Origin: Eumeta japonica
Lineage: Eukaryota > Arthropoda > Insecta > Lepidoptera > Psychidae
NCBI GenBank assembly: GCA_005406025.1
Contig: BGZK01000136.1
Coordinates: forward strand, 558,001-622,000
Direction of reading: 5' to 3'
DNA: 64,000 nucleotides
Shown: one piece after another, positions 26,141 to 40,000 of the stretch
Numbering within the stretch: the first letter of the stretch is position 1
How the letters are laid out: every line of letters begins with the position of its first letter
Position numbers and translations under genes: made by a program
Notes under the pieces: generated by a model
Database searches by the model: none
The model's input: only the letters and a program-made list of their open reading frames with translations
Told to the model about the DNA's origin: nothing

Positions 26141-27784
26141 TTATCCGATGAAGAGAAGAAAAATCCGTCGCTCGTATAGTAAAAATGCCCAACATTTCTT
26201 ATGTAATCGTAACTCGACGGTAAATTAGAGATATTTATTGAAGATTCAGTATTGAATTTACGAGAATTTCCATACAGTATTAGCCATACATCGCCACTTT
26301 GGCCGTGAAAAAACAATGCCAATAGTAAGTTTGCCGAACAGCTACATTGCTGTTTGCGAATCTCGGCCGCTTGACTTGTTACTTCTTGTACCGGCTTCTA
26401 CACACCACAATGTCTTTATATTAAATTGAGGGATTTGCACTGTAAACCTTCCAAAGAGACCCAGCGCTAGTTTGGGGCACTGTCACTTATGCACTTTTGC
26501 ATATCGTCTAGGATTTGCTGTTTTAAGTAACGGTTACATTCGGTCATCAGAATCGGCGGTGTTCACTCGCGCGTGAATGAATCTGACAGCGGAAAAGTCA
26601 GTTTTCAATTTTCCCTTACCTTTGGGTAAATATGAAAATAATTATTATCGTCTCAACGAGTGATTTAATATGAAAAAATGTATTTTATTTTTGAACATAC
26701 TTTCATATTAATTCAAGTTATTTCCTCATATTTAAATAAATTTTGTTGAGGAGTAGAAGTTGTTATCTTTTTAAGAGTTAATTTAAACCTACGTCAATTT
26801 TGTCCACCTCGTCTTCATCATCAACTTCTTGCGATGCCTGAATCGACAGAGCTTTAATGGTAAATTCGAATGTAGTCAAGATTGAGTTTTGTATTCAAAT
26901 AAAGCATCAAGTCCATTATTCGGCTATCACTGCTCAATGTCATTACAAAATATGTAATTAATTTACGAGCTTGTATTAAAAAAATTGAAATAGAGATACA
27001 AAAAAGTTATGTCTTTCTTAGAAAAAAGGTGTAAACAGAACATTTCTAAAATAAAATAGACAGTGAATGCATTTTATTTGTTACGTTTACGAACTACTTG
27101 TTAAATGATGAATCTTTTTCCTTTACGCAGATTATAAAATATGTCGTTATTCATTCATCCTTGAATGCATTACATAGAAAAAAAAAACTAAAAAACAATT
27201 TATCTTTAATTATCTTTAATCTAGAGTTTGTACCAGAACGCCTCCTAGTTAGGAGTTCAGCCCCTCACTCCCCTTGTAACAATAATGATCGCTATTCTGC
27301 ACGTTAGTCATAATATAGATGTGAATTTCAAGCATTCAGAAAAAAATATTTATAATAAATTATTGCTAAAAACAACAAATACAAATATTGATTAATAATT
27401 CAAGATTTCGAAGGTGTTTCAGAGAGTTAATTTTGTTTTATCTTATATTTTCTCACGTCATTTCAAAATCTGTCTGCAATACAAAACGAAAATGTAAATT
27501 ACAATAAGGAGGAAGTTTCAACGAAATACACAAAAATAAAGCTTTTCAACTGCAATAAAATTTAATATACGCATAGAGTTTTTAATTTTAATACGAATAA
27601 GTACAAATAACATTTTTTATTATTTGACACAAGTTTTCAGCTCAAGTTGCGCCAGCAGTGTGCGAAATGCGACCTAATAATGATCTTTATTTCAGTGGTC
27701 TTCACACCCACGTAATTTTCTGACAGAAAAAAATGTGTATTACATATATGAATAAGGCATTATTTGTGCCAGATATTAAATAAT

Positions 27785-28010
27785 TGTTGGCATCGGCGCC
27801 CACACCGGGCACAGCTTATCACATTCAAGGCGCATGTCCATAGTGAGACAACGTCGCTCGCCTTTCGGAGGGAAGGTGTCGCACTAATATCGTCTACTAA
27901 TATCGTACAATGTCAATTTATCTTATGAAATATAGGCGGAGGGGCGCCGCCTTAGCGCGAATCGTTTAATGACGGACGACTATTTGATTTTGCGAGCATC
28001 GCTTAGGGAT
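27785..28010. other. GC-rich island next to R470 copy 2
   Basis: Contains cggcgcccacaccgggcaca and gcggaggggcgccgccttag, plus a repeated 'actaatatcgt'. No coding sense. Function unknown. Confidence 0.3.
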
Positions 28011-28102
28011 GAACGGTTTTGATTATTTATGTAGAGATATTACGACTCTGATATTATACGAATACGTGATACGGCCTTTTATTTGATGCGTTATATGCGA
28101 TT

Positions 28103-28568
28103 TTTTGACGTGACAACGTCTTAAATTAGGTTGCGGCTGGGAGTCACTTATGAAAAATGTAACGCTCGGTAACGTAACGATGAGTCACCGAACGAGAGAG
28201 AGGCCCGCCGAATGCCTTGCGTCTCTCTCCCACTCAACTATGATCGGTCTGCCGCGCGCGCAGCACTAGAGAATTAGTGCATAGCTTGCAAATGTATTGC
28301 AAGTTATTGTATGTATATTTGTATATAAATACGTATGTATGTGTAAAGGTAAAATAAAATTTTGTTAATATGAAATTCAGTGCGAGATTCTTTGTATAAA
28401 TTAATGTTTTAAATATAATTCTTTGTATAAATAAATGTTTTAAATTGTTACTATTATTTCATCCTTCTTCCTACTATACGAATGAATATTCACATTAAAA
28501 TGATTTTACCATTCAAAGTCGTTGTCACGTAAAACTTTCGCCCGTATACCGACTTTACAGGCAACCAA
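28103..28568 (+). mobile_element. Interspersed element R470, copy 2
   Basis: This is a complete copy in intron 1, from TTTTGACGTGACAACGTC to GGCAACCAA followed by a T run. It differs from copy 3 at only a few positions, for example cacttatgaaaaatg against cactttgaaaaagtg. It contains a ~31-bp internal tandem repeat (attctttgtataaat...). CACGTA lies at 28526-28531. Confidence 0.8.
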
Positions 28569-28569
28569 A

Positions 28570-31430
28570 TTTTTTTTTCCTTTTATTTTATTTTAACGAA
28601 TTAATTATCAGAGATGCAATCTCTGGGCGGTACGTGTGTTGCGTATTTACAGATAAAACGAATGACCTTACTGAAGTCTCTATGGTACAAGTGCACGCCT
28701 GTGTTAGTACAGGTAGTGTAGAGGTTGTAATATAATGTGATGTTTTTTTTTCAGATAGAATTAAGAAAATCTTAGAGCGGTCGCCAAAACGATTTTTTAG
28801 TACTAAGCCAGAATGAACACTGAAGCAAATTCATATTGTAACTTTCAATATGCGAAGCACTGAACGAAATACAAAGTATTGTATAATATTAATAATTTTT
28901 ACCATGTGAGATGCTACAGATTTTAATTCATTAGATACTATTATTAATCAGTTTTAATGATTTGCAATTTTGACTAACATGAAATCGCTTACTATTATAA
29001 CACATCGTACGTATACTATCTACATGTAATGTACGGCAAGTAACCCATTTTATGATAATGCTTGTATTCTTATCGCCTTGTTAGCTTTAAACATTTCTAA
29101 ATATGTAGTTTTATCTAAAAATCCTAAAAGATTTGTACTGACCAACCGTAATAAAACGATTATAAATCGACTATTGCATCACCAGATCAGCAGTATCCAA
29201 TGGTCTTCAAAGAATCAGCTGGAAAGATTACGAAAATCTAACTAGGTATATTCCATTAATCCAGACCTTTTTAATCATCCGAGTTTCTTTGCATTAATCT
29301 TTTATCCTGCGACATACGTAGTAGACGTTCTGGATTACAAATGCCTGTTTCAAACACATGATGAGTATATGACAAATAGTTAATTAAGTACTTTTGAAAG
29401 TAAAGTAGAACAACACAAAAAAAAACTAATCCCTGAAAAATAAATCGATTCGACCGAACACGTCTTAAATTCGATATCTGTATAATGAAAAATTAAAAAT
29501 GAAAGAAAAAAGAATTTTTGAATCCCATAATTTTTTCAATATATTTGCTACTTAGCACAAAAAAAATTTATACATTTGAATGTGTCTTCAGGAAAAACGC
29601 GGCAAGTTCCAATCATATTATCTGACGCCTTAAGAAATTAGTCGGTCGCGCGTCTAGATCTTATGTTAGGTGCTGTAATGCAATTACATCAGTGAGTATA
29701 ACATATACTTACCGACTATTTTTCTCGCAATACTTAAAATATTCTTTACTTGAGGAGAAATAAAGCGATACTAGTGTATAATTAACCACAGTAATGTCTA
29801 CACGTATTATAAATTGCTGGTTAAATAGAGAGGGCGTTTTCAAACAATTATAACACTTCGGTATCGCTATATATGAGTACATGAGAAACTAGTCCACCTT
29901 GCAATTTAGAGATAGCCATGTTTGATGGGTTTTAATTGTTGTAAACATTATAATTTAGATCCTATTTTTGTTGCGATATTTAGTACCTTTGTATATTTCA
30001 CTATAATAATAATACCACGCCATAATAAGCTTTTAGTCGGTCACCTATAGATTGCTAGGAATTACTAATACGTAGTAAACATGTTATTCGGCCGTCGAAT
30101 ACTTACAAACATTGAAGTCTTAGCAAACATTTAATCAGTTACGCCTTCATAATTGATAAACATACGACCCTCTCATTGAGGTAGACTGAATGATAAAATA
30201 GAGATACTTATATCGCTTATTCAGGTCTCTTGTATACAATCGAATTGTGTAATGATAATGTTAAAGGAAGTAATGTTTATGTTAAAAGGTATGTTTATGT
30301 TAAATTTAATGAGAGATATTGTTTTATGATTGCGCACGTTTAAATAAAATAAAAGATTATTAACAATGTATGGTAATCTTATTTGCATTTTTTGGATTAT
30401 ATTGGCACATTTATGGTATCGGTTGCAAAACACGTTTTTTTTCCCTCTTATTGTAGATATTACTATTGCAAGGGAAATCCTCAATATATATAAATTTGTA
30501 AGAATTATTATTGATACATTATTGACGATTAAAACTTCACGAAAGATTAGTTTTAGAAACTTTCTAAAGATAGAAAACTATAGAAACTACATAAGTTTGC
30601 CTTAACATGTACGGATCGGAATAAAAGCTCTCCTTGCCAATTTTTACTAAAATATTTGGAAATTTAAGTATTGTATCGCATTCCAGAACGGAAATTCCAA
30701 TTTCAATTTTAAATAATAAAAGCTGCCTTCGGAATTTGACTTTTAAAAACGGAAGTTCCCATTTGGTGTTTCAAGCTGGAGTGCTTCTTTTAGCGTCACG
30801 TCCGGGCAATGGGCTTCTTCCTAACAGCTTTTATGGCACATTCCAGGACTTTTACACCGGAATCGGTGTTATCACAAATAAGCACTGTTTTATCTAGCGG
30901 AACAATGTTGCAATGGAGATTTTAAGATGTAGTAAATTGAAATGTGTATATAAAGTATTAAATTATTTAAATGTATAACAAGTTTTTATTCGAGAAATTA
31001 ATACAAATTTAAACCAAACGAAATATCTCAAATTGATGTATTTTTATAAACCTTCATTTCCGTTAAGGTTATTGGTACTTTTGATTTTTATTTATCTCAG
31101 TAAATATAAAACCCTTTTATGTCACGTCGCAACTGACATCGGAAATTTTTTTTTTCTATTTTTTTTCATGCATATTTTTCTAATCTGTAGTATGCGTAAT
31201 GGATATTATTTTTGACAGTACAAAACGTTAAAACGACAAAAAATATCTCAAAAGTGTTATATCGACTCTTTTTTGTTTGACAAAGCATGTTAATATGTAC
31301 TTGCAATCTCAAAATAAAATATATTAGACGTGCCGAACGTGGAGCTGCCGGCCGATCCGATAGTCTTTCCTTCCAATTTTTATGACGTACCTCCCTTCAT
31401 CTTAGAAGTGGACCGTATTTAAGTGTGCCC
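28570..31430. other. Featureless AT-rich part of intron 1
   Basis: No gene. TACGTG occurs at 28631-28636 and CACGTA at 29801-29806. A small tandem of 'gtttatgttaaa' lies near 30276-30305. Open frames near 30221-30897 have no family resemblance. Confidence 0.4.
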
Positions 31431-31482
31431 GTACGTGCCGCGACACCCTGCCCACCTGGGAATCGAACCCGCGACGTGCCTC
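31430..31482 (-). repeat. tRNA-like box B remnant (SINE)
   Basis: Minus strand CGCGGGTTCGATTCCCAGG is a perfect box B context. No matching box A was identified with certainty. Confidence 0.4.
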
Positions 31483-31754
31483 CATACAAGATGACCCCAC
31501 GGGCGAAACTTACCCCACAAACCCTAACACCTGAAAGAGCTCTTAAGGTCTCAGAGTTAAGGTCGTTTTTTGATTACGAACTCCAAGTTGCAGTGGTCAG
31601 TGTTGATTGGTCTCGACCGATATCGAAAGGACGTATGTTGTATTTTTTACGAAAAATAATGTCGACTTTAAACAATATAACTCTAAGGTTGATTTTCGAT
31701 TAGAAGATGTGCAGGACAATAGGAATTTTCCCGCAAATTGAAATAGGAGAAACG

Positions 31755-31832
31755 TTCGGGAAAAAACCGGGAATCGAACGCAGAAGCGTGCAGTCGTAAA
31801 AAGGCCGGCCACTACGCAACCGTGTCGACGCA
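31755..31832 (-). repeat. tRNA-derived SINE head
   Basis: Minus strand GGTTGCGTAGTGGCC (box A) and GCGTTCGATTCCCGG (box B) sit about 30 nt apart. The flanks do not form an acceptor stem, so this is not a tRNA gene. A GC-rich tail follows at 31840-31935. Confidence 0.55.
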
Positions 31833-31939
31833 GTAACGGCTAATGTGCCCGAGACAAATTGGGTTTTCTCGGGAAGGGAAATTAGGGTTCCCCGGGGACC
31901 CGGCGCTAACGGCGCGCGTGTGCTGACAGCCAGCTAGTT

Positions 31940-34900
31940 TCATAGAAATCCCATCGATTTATAGATTAAATTACTTTTCATTTGTCATAATAAAATGGCT
32001 AAAAACAGAACTTGAAGTTCGTTGCCTGTCATATTATTTCTTATTAAAATGTGGTAACTTGAAATAAAGAACTAAAATTAACGAAACTTTGTAATTATTA
32101 TTAAGAGGTCATGTAACGTACTTAAGGTTTCAGAAAACCTAACTATGTACATAGAATTGAAAAAAAAACATGTACTTTTAAATTACGTAAAAAATTTTCA
32201 TTACAAAATTTATAAATACTATTCTTTTAGTATACATGTCATAAGGGCAAGTAATCGAATTTACTCCAGAAGCGAACTCTTAACGTACACCATAATATGT
32301 TCAACTCGACATAAAAAATCGTACAAAGTGGTTTTTCAACCGACTACAGCAAAAAAAAAAATCATGGCGAATTCTCCGAGGGTAGAACACATCAATAATA
32401 ATACAAGTGCTAACCCAAGATTAAATACCACAATAAAAGCATAACGCCTCGTTTGCCGAATTATTAACCGCCACCGTTTAGGGGGTTGACACCTCGACGA
32501 TTAACCCTTCAACATTTATCGGGTGTTGAAAATGTTTTTGTTGTAAACATCGATTGTGTGGAGGTATGGGAATTTTATTTGCTATTTTTTTATTCTTTTT
32601 TTACTCTTTTTTTGTGTTTACGGCAACGAGCCTTTTACGGTATTGTAGTATGTAAATAAACTTATAAGTTTCAATAGACATTTTAGTTTTTCTGTTAGCT
32701 GCGGGAATCAAAGAAATATTTATTTTATATATTAAAATCTGACATGACGTTTATTTTGCTCTGAATATATAAACATGATATAATATAATAGTTTTAAAAA
32801 TCAGGAGATATATAATAATTGTTATTTTATTATAGAAATTAAATTTTTACCAACGTATATACTCGGTCTGTGTCAAAAAAAAAAACGGTTTTTTTAAATA
32901 AATTTTAATTTTATTTTATATTTCTATCGACCATAATAATACAAATGTAACAGATAATTCCGAGACAGATTATTCGTATAATAGATGTACTTTTTTCTAT
33001 CGTAAGCGAACCGTATTTTTCTTATGAAATTATGAAGGGTGTCCCTTTAACCCAGCAAGAAATATGACGCGTTTTATTGTTACCGCAAGTGGTTTTAGCT
33101 TTAAGTGGCCACTCCATCGCGATGGGGATTTGGACTGCAACTGCACCATAGAGTATGGAATATTTATGGGGACGGGGTATTATTCTCTCAAAGTGCGAAG
33201 TGTCTCTCAGCCTTAAGTCCGATATCCAAGGGTTAGAAGTTAGAAATAATATCGTTACAAATTTAACAAATATTTATTGACTGTGTGGATGCACAATATA
33301 TTACTATTTGTGATTTCGATTTTATCGATGTCATCAAATCTAACTACAATAATGAAGATCCATAATTTCACTTGAATAAAAATGAATTATCCGGTTGGCA
33401 ACTTTGGCAATTAGCAAAACAGTCGATTATTTTTTTTTATTCTGAAGAAAGAGACAATAAATGGTAGTTTCACTACAAGTATTAATTTTCAATTAAATTA
33501 TTCATTATATTTACATAAAAACAAGCGTAAAAACAGTTACGAATGAATTTAAAGATGAGTTGAAAACATAATTTTATGATGTTATTATTTTGAGTACACA
33601 TACTTAAAACTCAAAATTTGACTTTTAGCATGTTCTGTCAGTAATAAACCCTTAACGCTGGCGATTGGCTGGAGTATATTCAAGAGCGCTAATTCAAAAT
33701 ATCAAATAAAATAGAAGTACTAGTGTTGTCATCTTACCAATTTCAGTTTCTCTCGTTTTTCTCATAAAACTTTTGAAAATTTCTTTAATGTCGGACATAT
33801 ATTTGAAATCATGCCAAAAATATTTACAAACTTTTTTTCTCATTCGTTCCTATTAGGGAATTCGAAACGTTGTCAATCAAGTAATTCTATTTTATTAATG
33901 AATGTTATGGGGTAGTCATAAATAACAGCTACATACAACTCACTTAAAAATATATGCCCATTATATAGGAAAATTTATTCACAAATGTGTTTCTTAACTG
34001 GGAACCGAATTCAGGATTTCATACATGCGTAAACGCGTTCGATGTGAACGCCCCACCTCTTATACAGCGAACCTAGTTTCTCCCTTCCCCTGACTTTCTT
34101 AACTTTTCTTTGACTTGCAAAAAAGAAAGAAAAAAAAAACGAGCAGCATTATCCTCGCAAGAGTTCAAAAAGAGACTCCGCTACGCTGAACTTTGCTCGT
34201 GGAATTCGGCTAAGTGACTTTGTACCGTAGTTCACACCCTATCCCTTAAGGTTGGGCTATTTTTAAAAGTGTCTGTGTGTAATGCATGCGACCCTTGCAA
34301 ATTTAGTCAACCGTTATCTCCCTGGAGCCCTGCAGGGACAGAGCGACAGCCTTGCCGATAGAAATGGAACTTTATTTTTATTTTAGTAAGGTTGCTTATT
34401 AAGTAGCATGTGTATTGAATTTTGAAGAAATGTGTATCCCAAATCATCGTAATTATACGTCTGCTTCATTCCTTTTCCTTATTAAAGGCTTAACTTTTTT
34501 TGGAGCCAAAAAGAAGAGAAATGTTTTGAAAAACATTTGACAAAATTACGAAAAATATGAATACGAAATTATTTATTTATAGAATTATTACCAATAGCTA
34601 ATACTTGTCCATGAACATATTATTTTAGTTTTGTTATATTGACCCTTTGTTATTTTTCAACACAAAAATGGGATATTGCATCGCAATAAGTATTAAATTT
34701 TAGAAATCTTTTGTGAATAATTTGTGGTTTTCAAGGATCCCAGCACATTTTTCTCAAATTTGCTACACTATCTACTTTTTCGTATCAGTGACAGTCAATT
34801 TTTACCAATAAATCAGGATTTTACAATTTTTTTTAATCGGTTTCGTTATCTAACTTATTTACGGCACTTCCGAGTTGGAAATGCTTAATATGAGATTTAT

Positions 34901-35838
34901 TTCAGTCTAAAACGTGTCCAGTTCGTAAACAAACACAAATTCACATATACAATGCCGGATTAACTTCAAGCTAGGATATTTACAGTGAATATTAGTGGGA
35001 CAGCACTCATAAATGGATAAAGGGCAGACAGATAAAGAGACCTTCACGTTCGCACTAAGGTTTTAAATAACCATTAGCGCCCATTAACGGTGTACGGTTA
35101 CTTACTAGTTATACTAGCGGTAAATAGTACACTTAGTTTCGGGCAAACACCGAAGCGAATGTGTGTTTTTATAGGGCACAAAGATGTATGCTCACCTTAA
35201 AGTTACTTATTTACGTATCCCGTACGTCTGTTTCAGAACTTTCTGTTTTTTCTACCGTGACGTAACTCAACTTCTTTTTACAAACGGAAATGTGTATTTC
35301 GTGGGTTATATCCAAAACACTCACGTGACAGATAAGCAATATCCTGTATAAGCCACTGAGGTTTGATTGCTTATCAAATCAATATAGAGCTATACAGATG
35401 TTTTAGTGAAAATGTCGCGACCTAACCGATTGTCTCTATCAAACAAAATGAATTTTATGGTGTGTATGTGTTTGTGATGGATTAAATAGTGTGACAAGTA
35501 AGGTTTAAATTTTCAGCATGAAATAAAAAAAAATCATTCATTTTCACGTTAAAAATGTTTTGCTATATCAACAATTAGAGAGGAGACTAATTCATACAGT
35601 TGTAATAAAATATATCGTTAACATGATCTCTTGTAAGATATAGAAATATGATCTGAAATTGGTTTAAAAAAGGAATTTATATAAAAATATGTTAAAAATT
35701 TATTTAGTTTTATAAGCTCTAAGAAATATTTGAATAAAATGAAAAATAATGCATCAAATTCTTTACTTCTTCATTACACGTACTTACAATGGGAGAGTTT
35801 AAGCTAATTCGCTAATTCGAGAAGCTATCTTTTAACAC
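31940..35838. other. AT-rich part of intron 1
   Basis: Nothing recognised apart from a possible weak tRNA-like remnant near 34000-34080. Confidence 0.4.
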
Positions 35839-35839
35839 A

Positions 35840-35908
35840 AACACACATAAACACACACACACACACTAACACACACGCGCGCGCGCGCGCACGCACCCAC
35901 GCACACAT
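35840..35908. repeat. (CA)n/(CG)n microsatellite
   Basis: Imperfect CA repeats pass into an alternating GC tract (cgcgcgcgcgcgcgc) and back into CA. Alternating purine-pyrimidine of this kind can adopt Z-DNA. Confidence 0.9.
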
Positions 35909-35934
35909 ATAGGATCTACGAAGTTGACCTGTTG

Positions 35935-36225
35935 AACATCAGTTTTCTTTGTAATGTAGACAAAGAATAAGGAAGGAAATTTTGAAATCAACCCCTAAAA
36001 GGATAAAATGGGGGTTTAAAATTTCAATATTAAACTCAACTTTGACTCAAAACTTCTTAAAAGTAGTTCTAAAAACATATAAGCAAATAAATATTCCAAA
36101 GATGTTTTTAAAATCAACCCTTTAGGGGGGATGTCATTGTTGGGGGTTTTTGGGACATTGATTACGAAAATAACATTTATATTAAAGCAAATTTAAGTTT
36201 TTGTGAAATAGGGTTTATAAATGCA
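35935..36225 (+). repeat. Dispersed repeat D1, copy 1
   Basis: Shares with 45120-45445 the ordered blocks 'aatgtagacaaagaataa', 'caacccctaaaaggataaaa', 'agcaaataaatatt', 'atcaaccctttagggggg' and 'tttttgtgaaatagggttta'. Same orientation, clearly diverged. No ORF. The type is common in Lepidoptera; I cannot name its family. Confidence 0.65.
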
Positions 36226-36769
36226 ATAGGAACCAAAAATTTATTAGCCTGTCCGTTTGTGCGTTTGTCTGTTGACGCATCACGAAAAAACTGCTACGCA
36301 GAATTGAGTGCAGTTTTCACGGGTACGTAGCTGGAGATCTAATTTAGAAAACAGGGTACCTGTTGTTAGGATATGTTTGTGATCATTAGATAAAATAACT
36401 ATGTCAATAAAAACAAACCGATAATTCGGTGTTGCCAGCAACATTTATTACTCAATAAAATGCGAATTAACAACAGCGCATATTGAAATATGAATACATA
36501 TAAAAATTATATAGGTACCCGTTTGGTAAATATGTTTCTCATGAAGTTGGTAAATAACTGTAATTTGTAAATTCGCAAGCGAATTGCGAAGTCGAAATGA
36601 TAATGATATTTGACGATTGAACTGTATTTGACATTTTTTTTCAACACACGGCAAAAATTTTGATACAACTCGTATTAAATCACAATACATTTCGGTTCAG
36701 GATTCCATTTATCTAAGTAGTTATTGGTTTATGAACTGTAGGTTATTTTCGGAAATTTGGTGATCATAT

Positions 36770-37000
36770 TAAGGTTCCGAGCTAAAATTGTAAAAACGGA
36801 ACCCTTATAGTTTCTTCGTGTCCGTTCGTATGTCACAGGCATCTTATTCAAAACTACAAGACATATATTTATGAAATTTATAATGCAGGTGTCTTGTAAA
36901 AGCCGCTACTTAGTTGGTAATTAAATAACAAAATTAATATTTCCAGGGGTAGGTACTCCATGCATGTAGCTGGGGCTGAAAATTTTTTTTTCGACGAATA
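36770..37000 (+). repeat. Dispersed repeat ('cggaacccttatagtttc' type)
   Basis: Starts near ggttccg and continues aaaacggaacccttatagtt, then 'gtccgttcgtatgtcaca', a combination I recognise from insect dispersed repeats. Similar 'tgtccgtttgtgcgtttgtc' text lies at 36249-36270. No coding sense. Confidence 0.4.
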
Positions 37001-37009
37001 TCAACATGT

Positions 37010-40000
37010 GGCACATATTTCGAGTTTTTGTTAAAAAAAATTGTATTTTTTTCTGATTAAAATTTTGCTTATATGTATACCGTATTTACACCCAAGCTTA
37101 AAGCGTCTAGGGGCATCTGTGAATTTTTGAGAATTATGACGTCCCTTTTTTGATGAGAACGAAAGTTGCAACCCGCTTCAGCATATTGTATTCGACTTTT
37201 CACGTCATAATAAGATATTGATAAACTATATGATAATTTTTACGATTATTATATTTGCGGCTAATTTTTGCTTTTACAATTATCATATTTGTCTATAATC
37301 AAAAAAAAATTATAACAATTCAATGTAAATTGTAATTATTGATTGAATAAATCATATTGGCTTGATGATGTGTAAAATTTCAAAGAATTGAATGTAACTT
37401 TAGTATTGTTTCTGGTTTCTAAATAACTATAAAATAATTTTATACTATTCAATTAAAATATAAGTTATGTTTGACACTTACTAAGACTTTCAAACTGAAA
37501 ATGTCGTCGCGTCACTCAGCCCATAAGGGATGGTTAAGGTTTTCGTCGAGTCACATTAGGCTAATCTTCGCGTAGCGCGAGAGACGAGGGGTCATGTTCA
37601 AGTCTAGGGTAACGTAAAATGTCCATCCCCCGGGACTTCTGTCTCTCTGGCTATTTCCGACCTTCAGTCCGCGGTAGGTAAGTGAAGTAATCCATTACCT
37701 ACATAAATCGTTTAGACATTTTAAAAAAAATTAAAATTTGCAACTTTTACTAATATTAAACGTATTTTAGCAGTAAAACTGAAATTGTATTTACCGATTC
37801 AAAATATAAATTTAGACTAATACACATATAATGTGCGTAATTTAATATCCTGATAAGACACACAAAATCAGATGGATGTATACATTTATTTTTCATTTCT
37901 TTTTCGAACATTTTCGCAATCACCATTATTGTACTCCACACAAATTACGTTAACATTTATCGTAAACTGTTTAAGTAATGCAGTTACAGAACACTTTTTA
38001 ATTTTTTATTGTATAATCTACTAAAATTTTTAAATGTACAACCTATAACGTAAATTTGCATGGCTTTCGGTTCACTCGTATCGTCATTTGAAATGATCCA
38101 TGCGACCGCTCAAACGAGGAAGGCTTCTAGATTTTCTGCGAAAACCTGAAAATGAGGGTGCGACGCGAAACTGGAGTCCGTAGATTTGGCGAGGGCCGGC
38201 GCCGCCTCCCCCGGGCCGTCCGAATTGACGCCTCTTTAGCCGGACTGTAATAATCACGTCATATCCAATTTCTCGGGAAAACGCACGCTGAATACGGAAT
38301 AGAGGCGTTTTCTCTGGGACTGTATCCTCTCTATCTTTGTTCACGGTCGATTGAAAGTTTATTTAGATGTTGCGCGCAGTTTCCAATATCGTATACAGAA
38401 GGAAACGAGAGAGAAGACGATACGAGCGGTTAAGAAATTGAAATGGAATGAAGGGGGTTTAAAAGGAAGTAACTGTTAATATTTTAAAAAGGCATACCTG
38501 AAAAATTTGTACAATATAGAAAAAGACGTTAATGAAAAATCGAATTTAATTAATGATAATTTCTTTGTAGACGTAAATATGAAATTAAATTACATTACTG
38601 TATGGTAAGAATGATTATTTTGGGTGAGTCGATGTAATAGCTGAAGTCCTTGAAGTCGAAACGAGTAGAAGACTTTTCTGTTTGAGAAAGTAATAAAACA
38701 AAACTTTAATCAAAATTTTAGCTTTTGAGAAAATGGATCGCCTTCACTTTTGTGCAAGAAATTATTAGAATGTTTTTTATTGTTAATATTTTCCTTAAAA
38801 TGGTCATCCAGCAACCGAATGATTAAGAGCATTGCCTTAATGATACGAAAATAACGTGAATCCTTTTTTTTTATTGCATATTCAAGGCGCGTACGAACAG
38901 GCGAGAGTAAATAGTCACCGCCGTCCGTGGACACTCGAAACTTTACAGAAATCACTGGTGCGTTGCTGGCCTCTCTCGGAAGAGAATGGGGTATCTAATG
39001 GCTGAGTGATGGGGGCGATGGTGAGGGTGAGGGGGAGCGGGCCACCGAAACTCACTCACCGGACTAAACGTAACAACGGAAGCTATACTTCACATCAGTA
39101 TGCAGGAGCATGTGCTATTCGACAGGTCGAGCTGAATCATTTTAATGTTGCAGCCAAATTAGTTACGGTACGGCACTACCACAGTAAACATCAACAACAC
39201 ATCGATAATATATCAATAATAACGTATATCTCATAATATTTCTCAAGTGCAGGTACTGCAAGATGGGACCTTGGTGACCTATAATACAGGTACTCTGTAT
39301 CCAACTTAGCCACCAATCTCTCACTATCCTAGGATAATCGTTTAACTGTAAAATGTACTCTTAGATACACGCAGCCTGATTGTGGTGAGAAATAAATTAT
39401 CATTATTATCATTGATAGCAGTCGCTACAAGTCCTCGACCTGGATGGGACCAGCGTGGGGGGGGCTAAAGAGCCGAGACCATTAATGCGAAATAAAAAGA
39501 TACGAAAATGCATGCGCATGCAGCGGAGTGATTAAAAAGGAACACGACGACAACTCGTTGTTGTGGTTAGCGTAATTTTACATTACCCAAGAAAATACAT
39601 ATTAGTTTATAGGTAGATATAGTATAATTACATTCGAAAAGGGAGCAAGTAATCCTGAACAATGTTATAATAAAATCCTCATAAAAAACGCCATCTCCGC
39701 GAGAAATAAAAACAATATCATAAGCAATCTCGTATGCGACGCCCCAGTGGACATGATCCAGCTTTTTACTGGAAAAAAAATGACCAATCTCGGGGACCCG
39801 GCGCGTCGATACGGCGATGACTAATGGTCGCAGTCCGTCTAGCAAATTGCCAACGCGGCCCGGGGCGAAGCTGGAAAATTGTTTTGTATATGAGGACAAC
39901 GGCGTATTATGTACGTCTCGTACATTTCTGCCACGTTATACGTACGTTTAGGCTGCAATAATATGGGATAAACGTTATTGGATGTGAAAGATTATATAAC

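Noticed and set aside
31755..31832. Functional tRNA gene
   Set aside because: Box A and box B exist, but there is no acceptor stem; same for 331-395 and 3112-3204. SINE heads fit better.
39567..39899. 110-codon minus-strand open frame
   Set aside because: Crosses a GC-rich patch and has no family resemblance or exon context.
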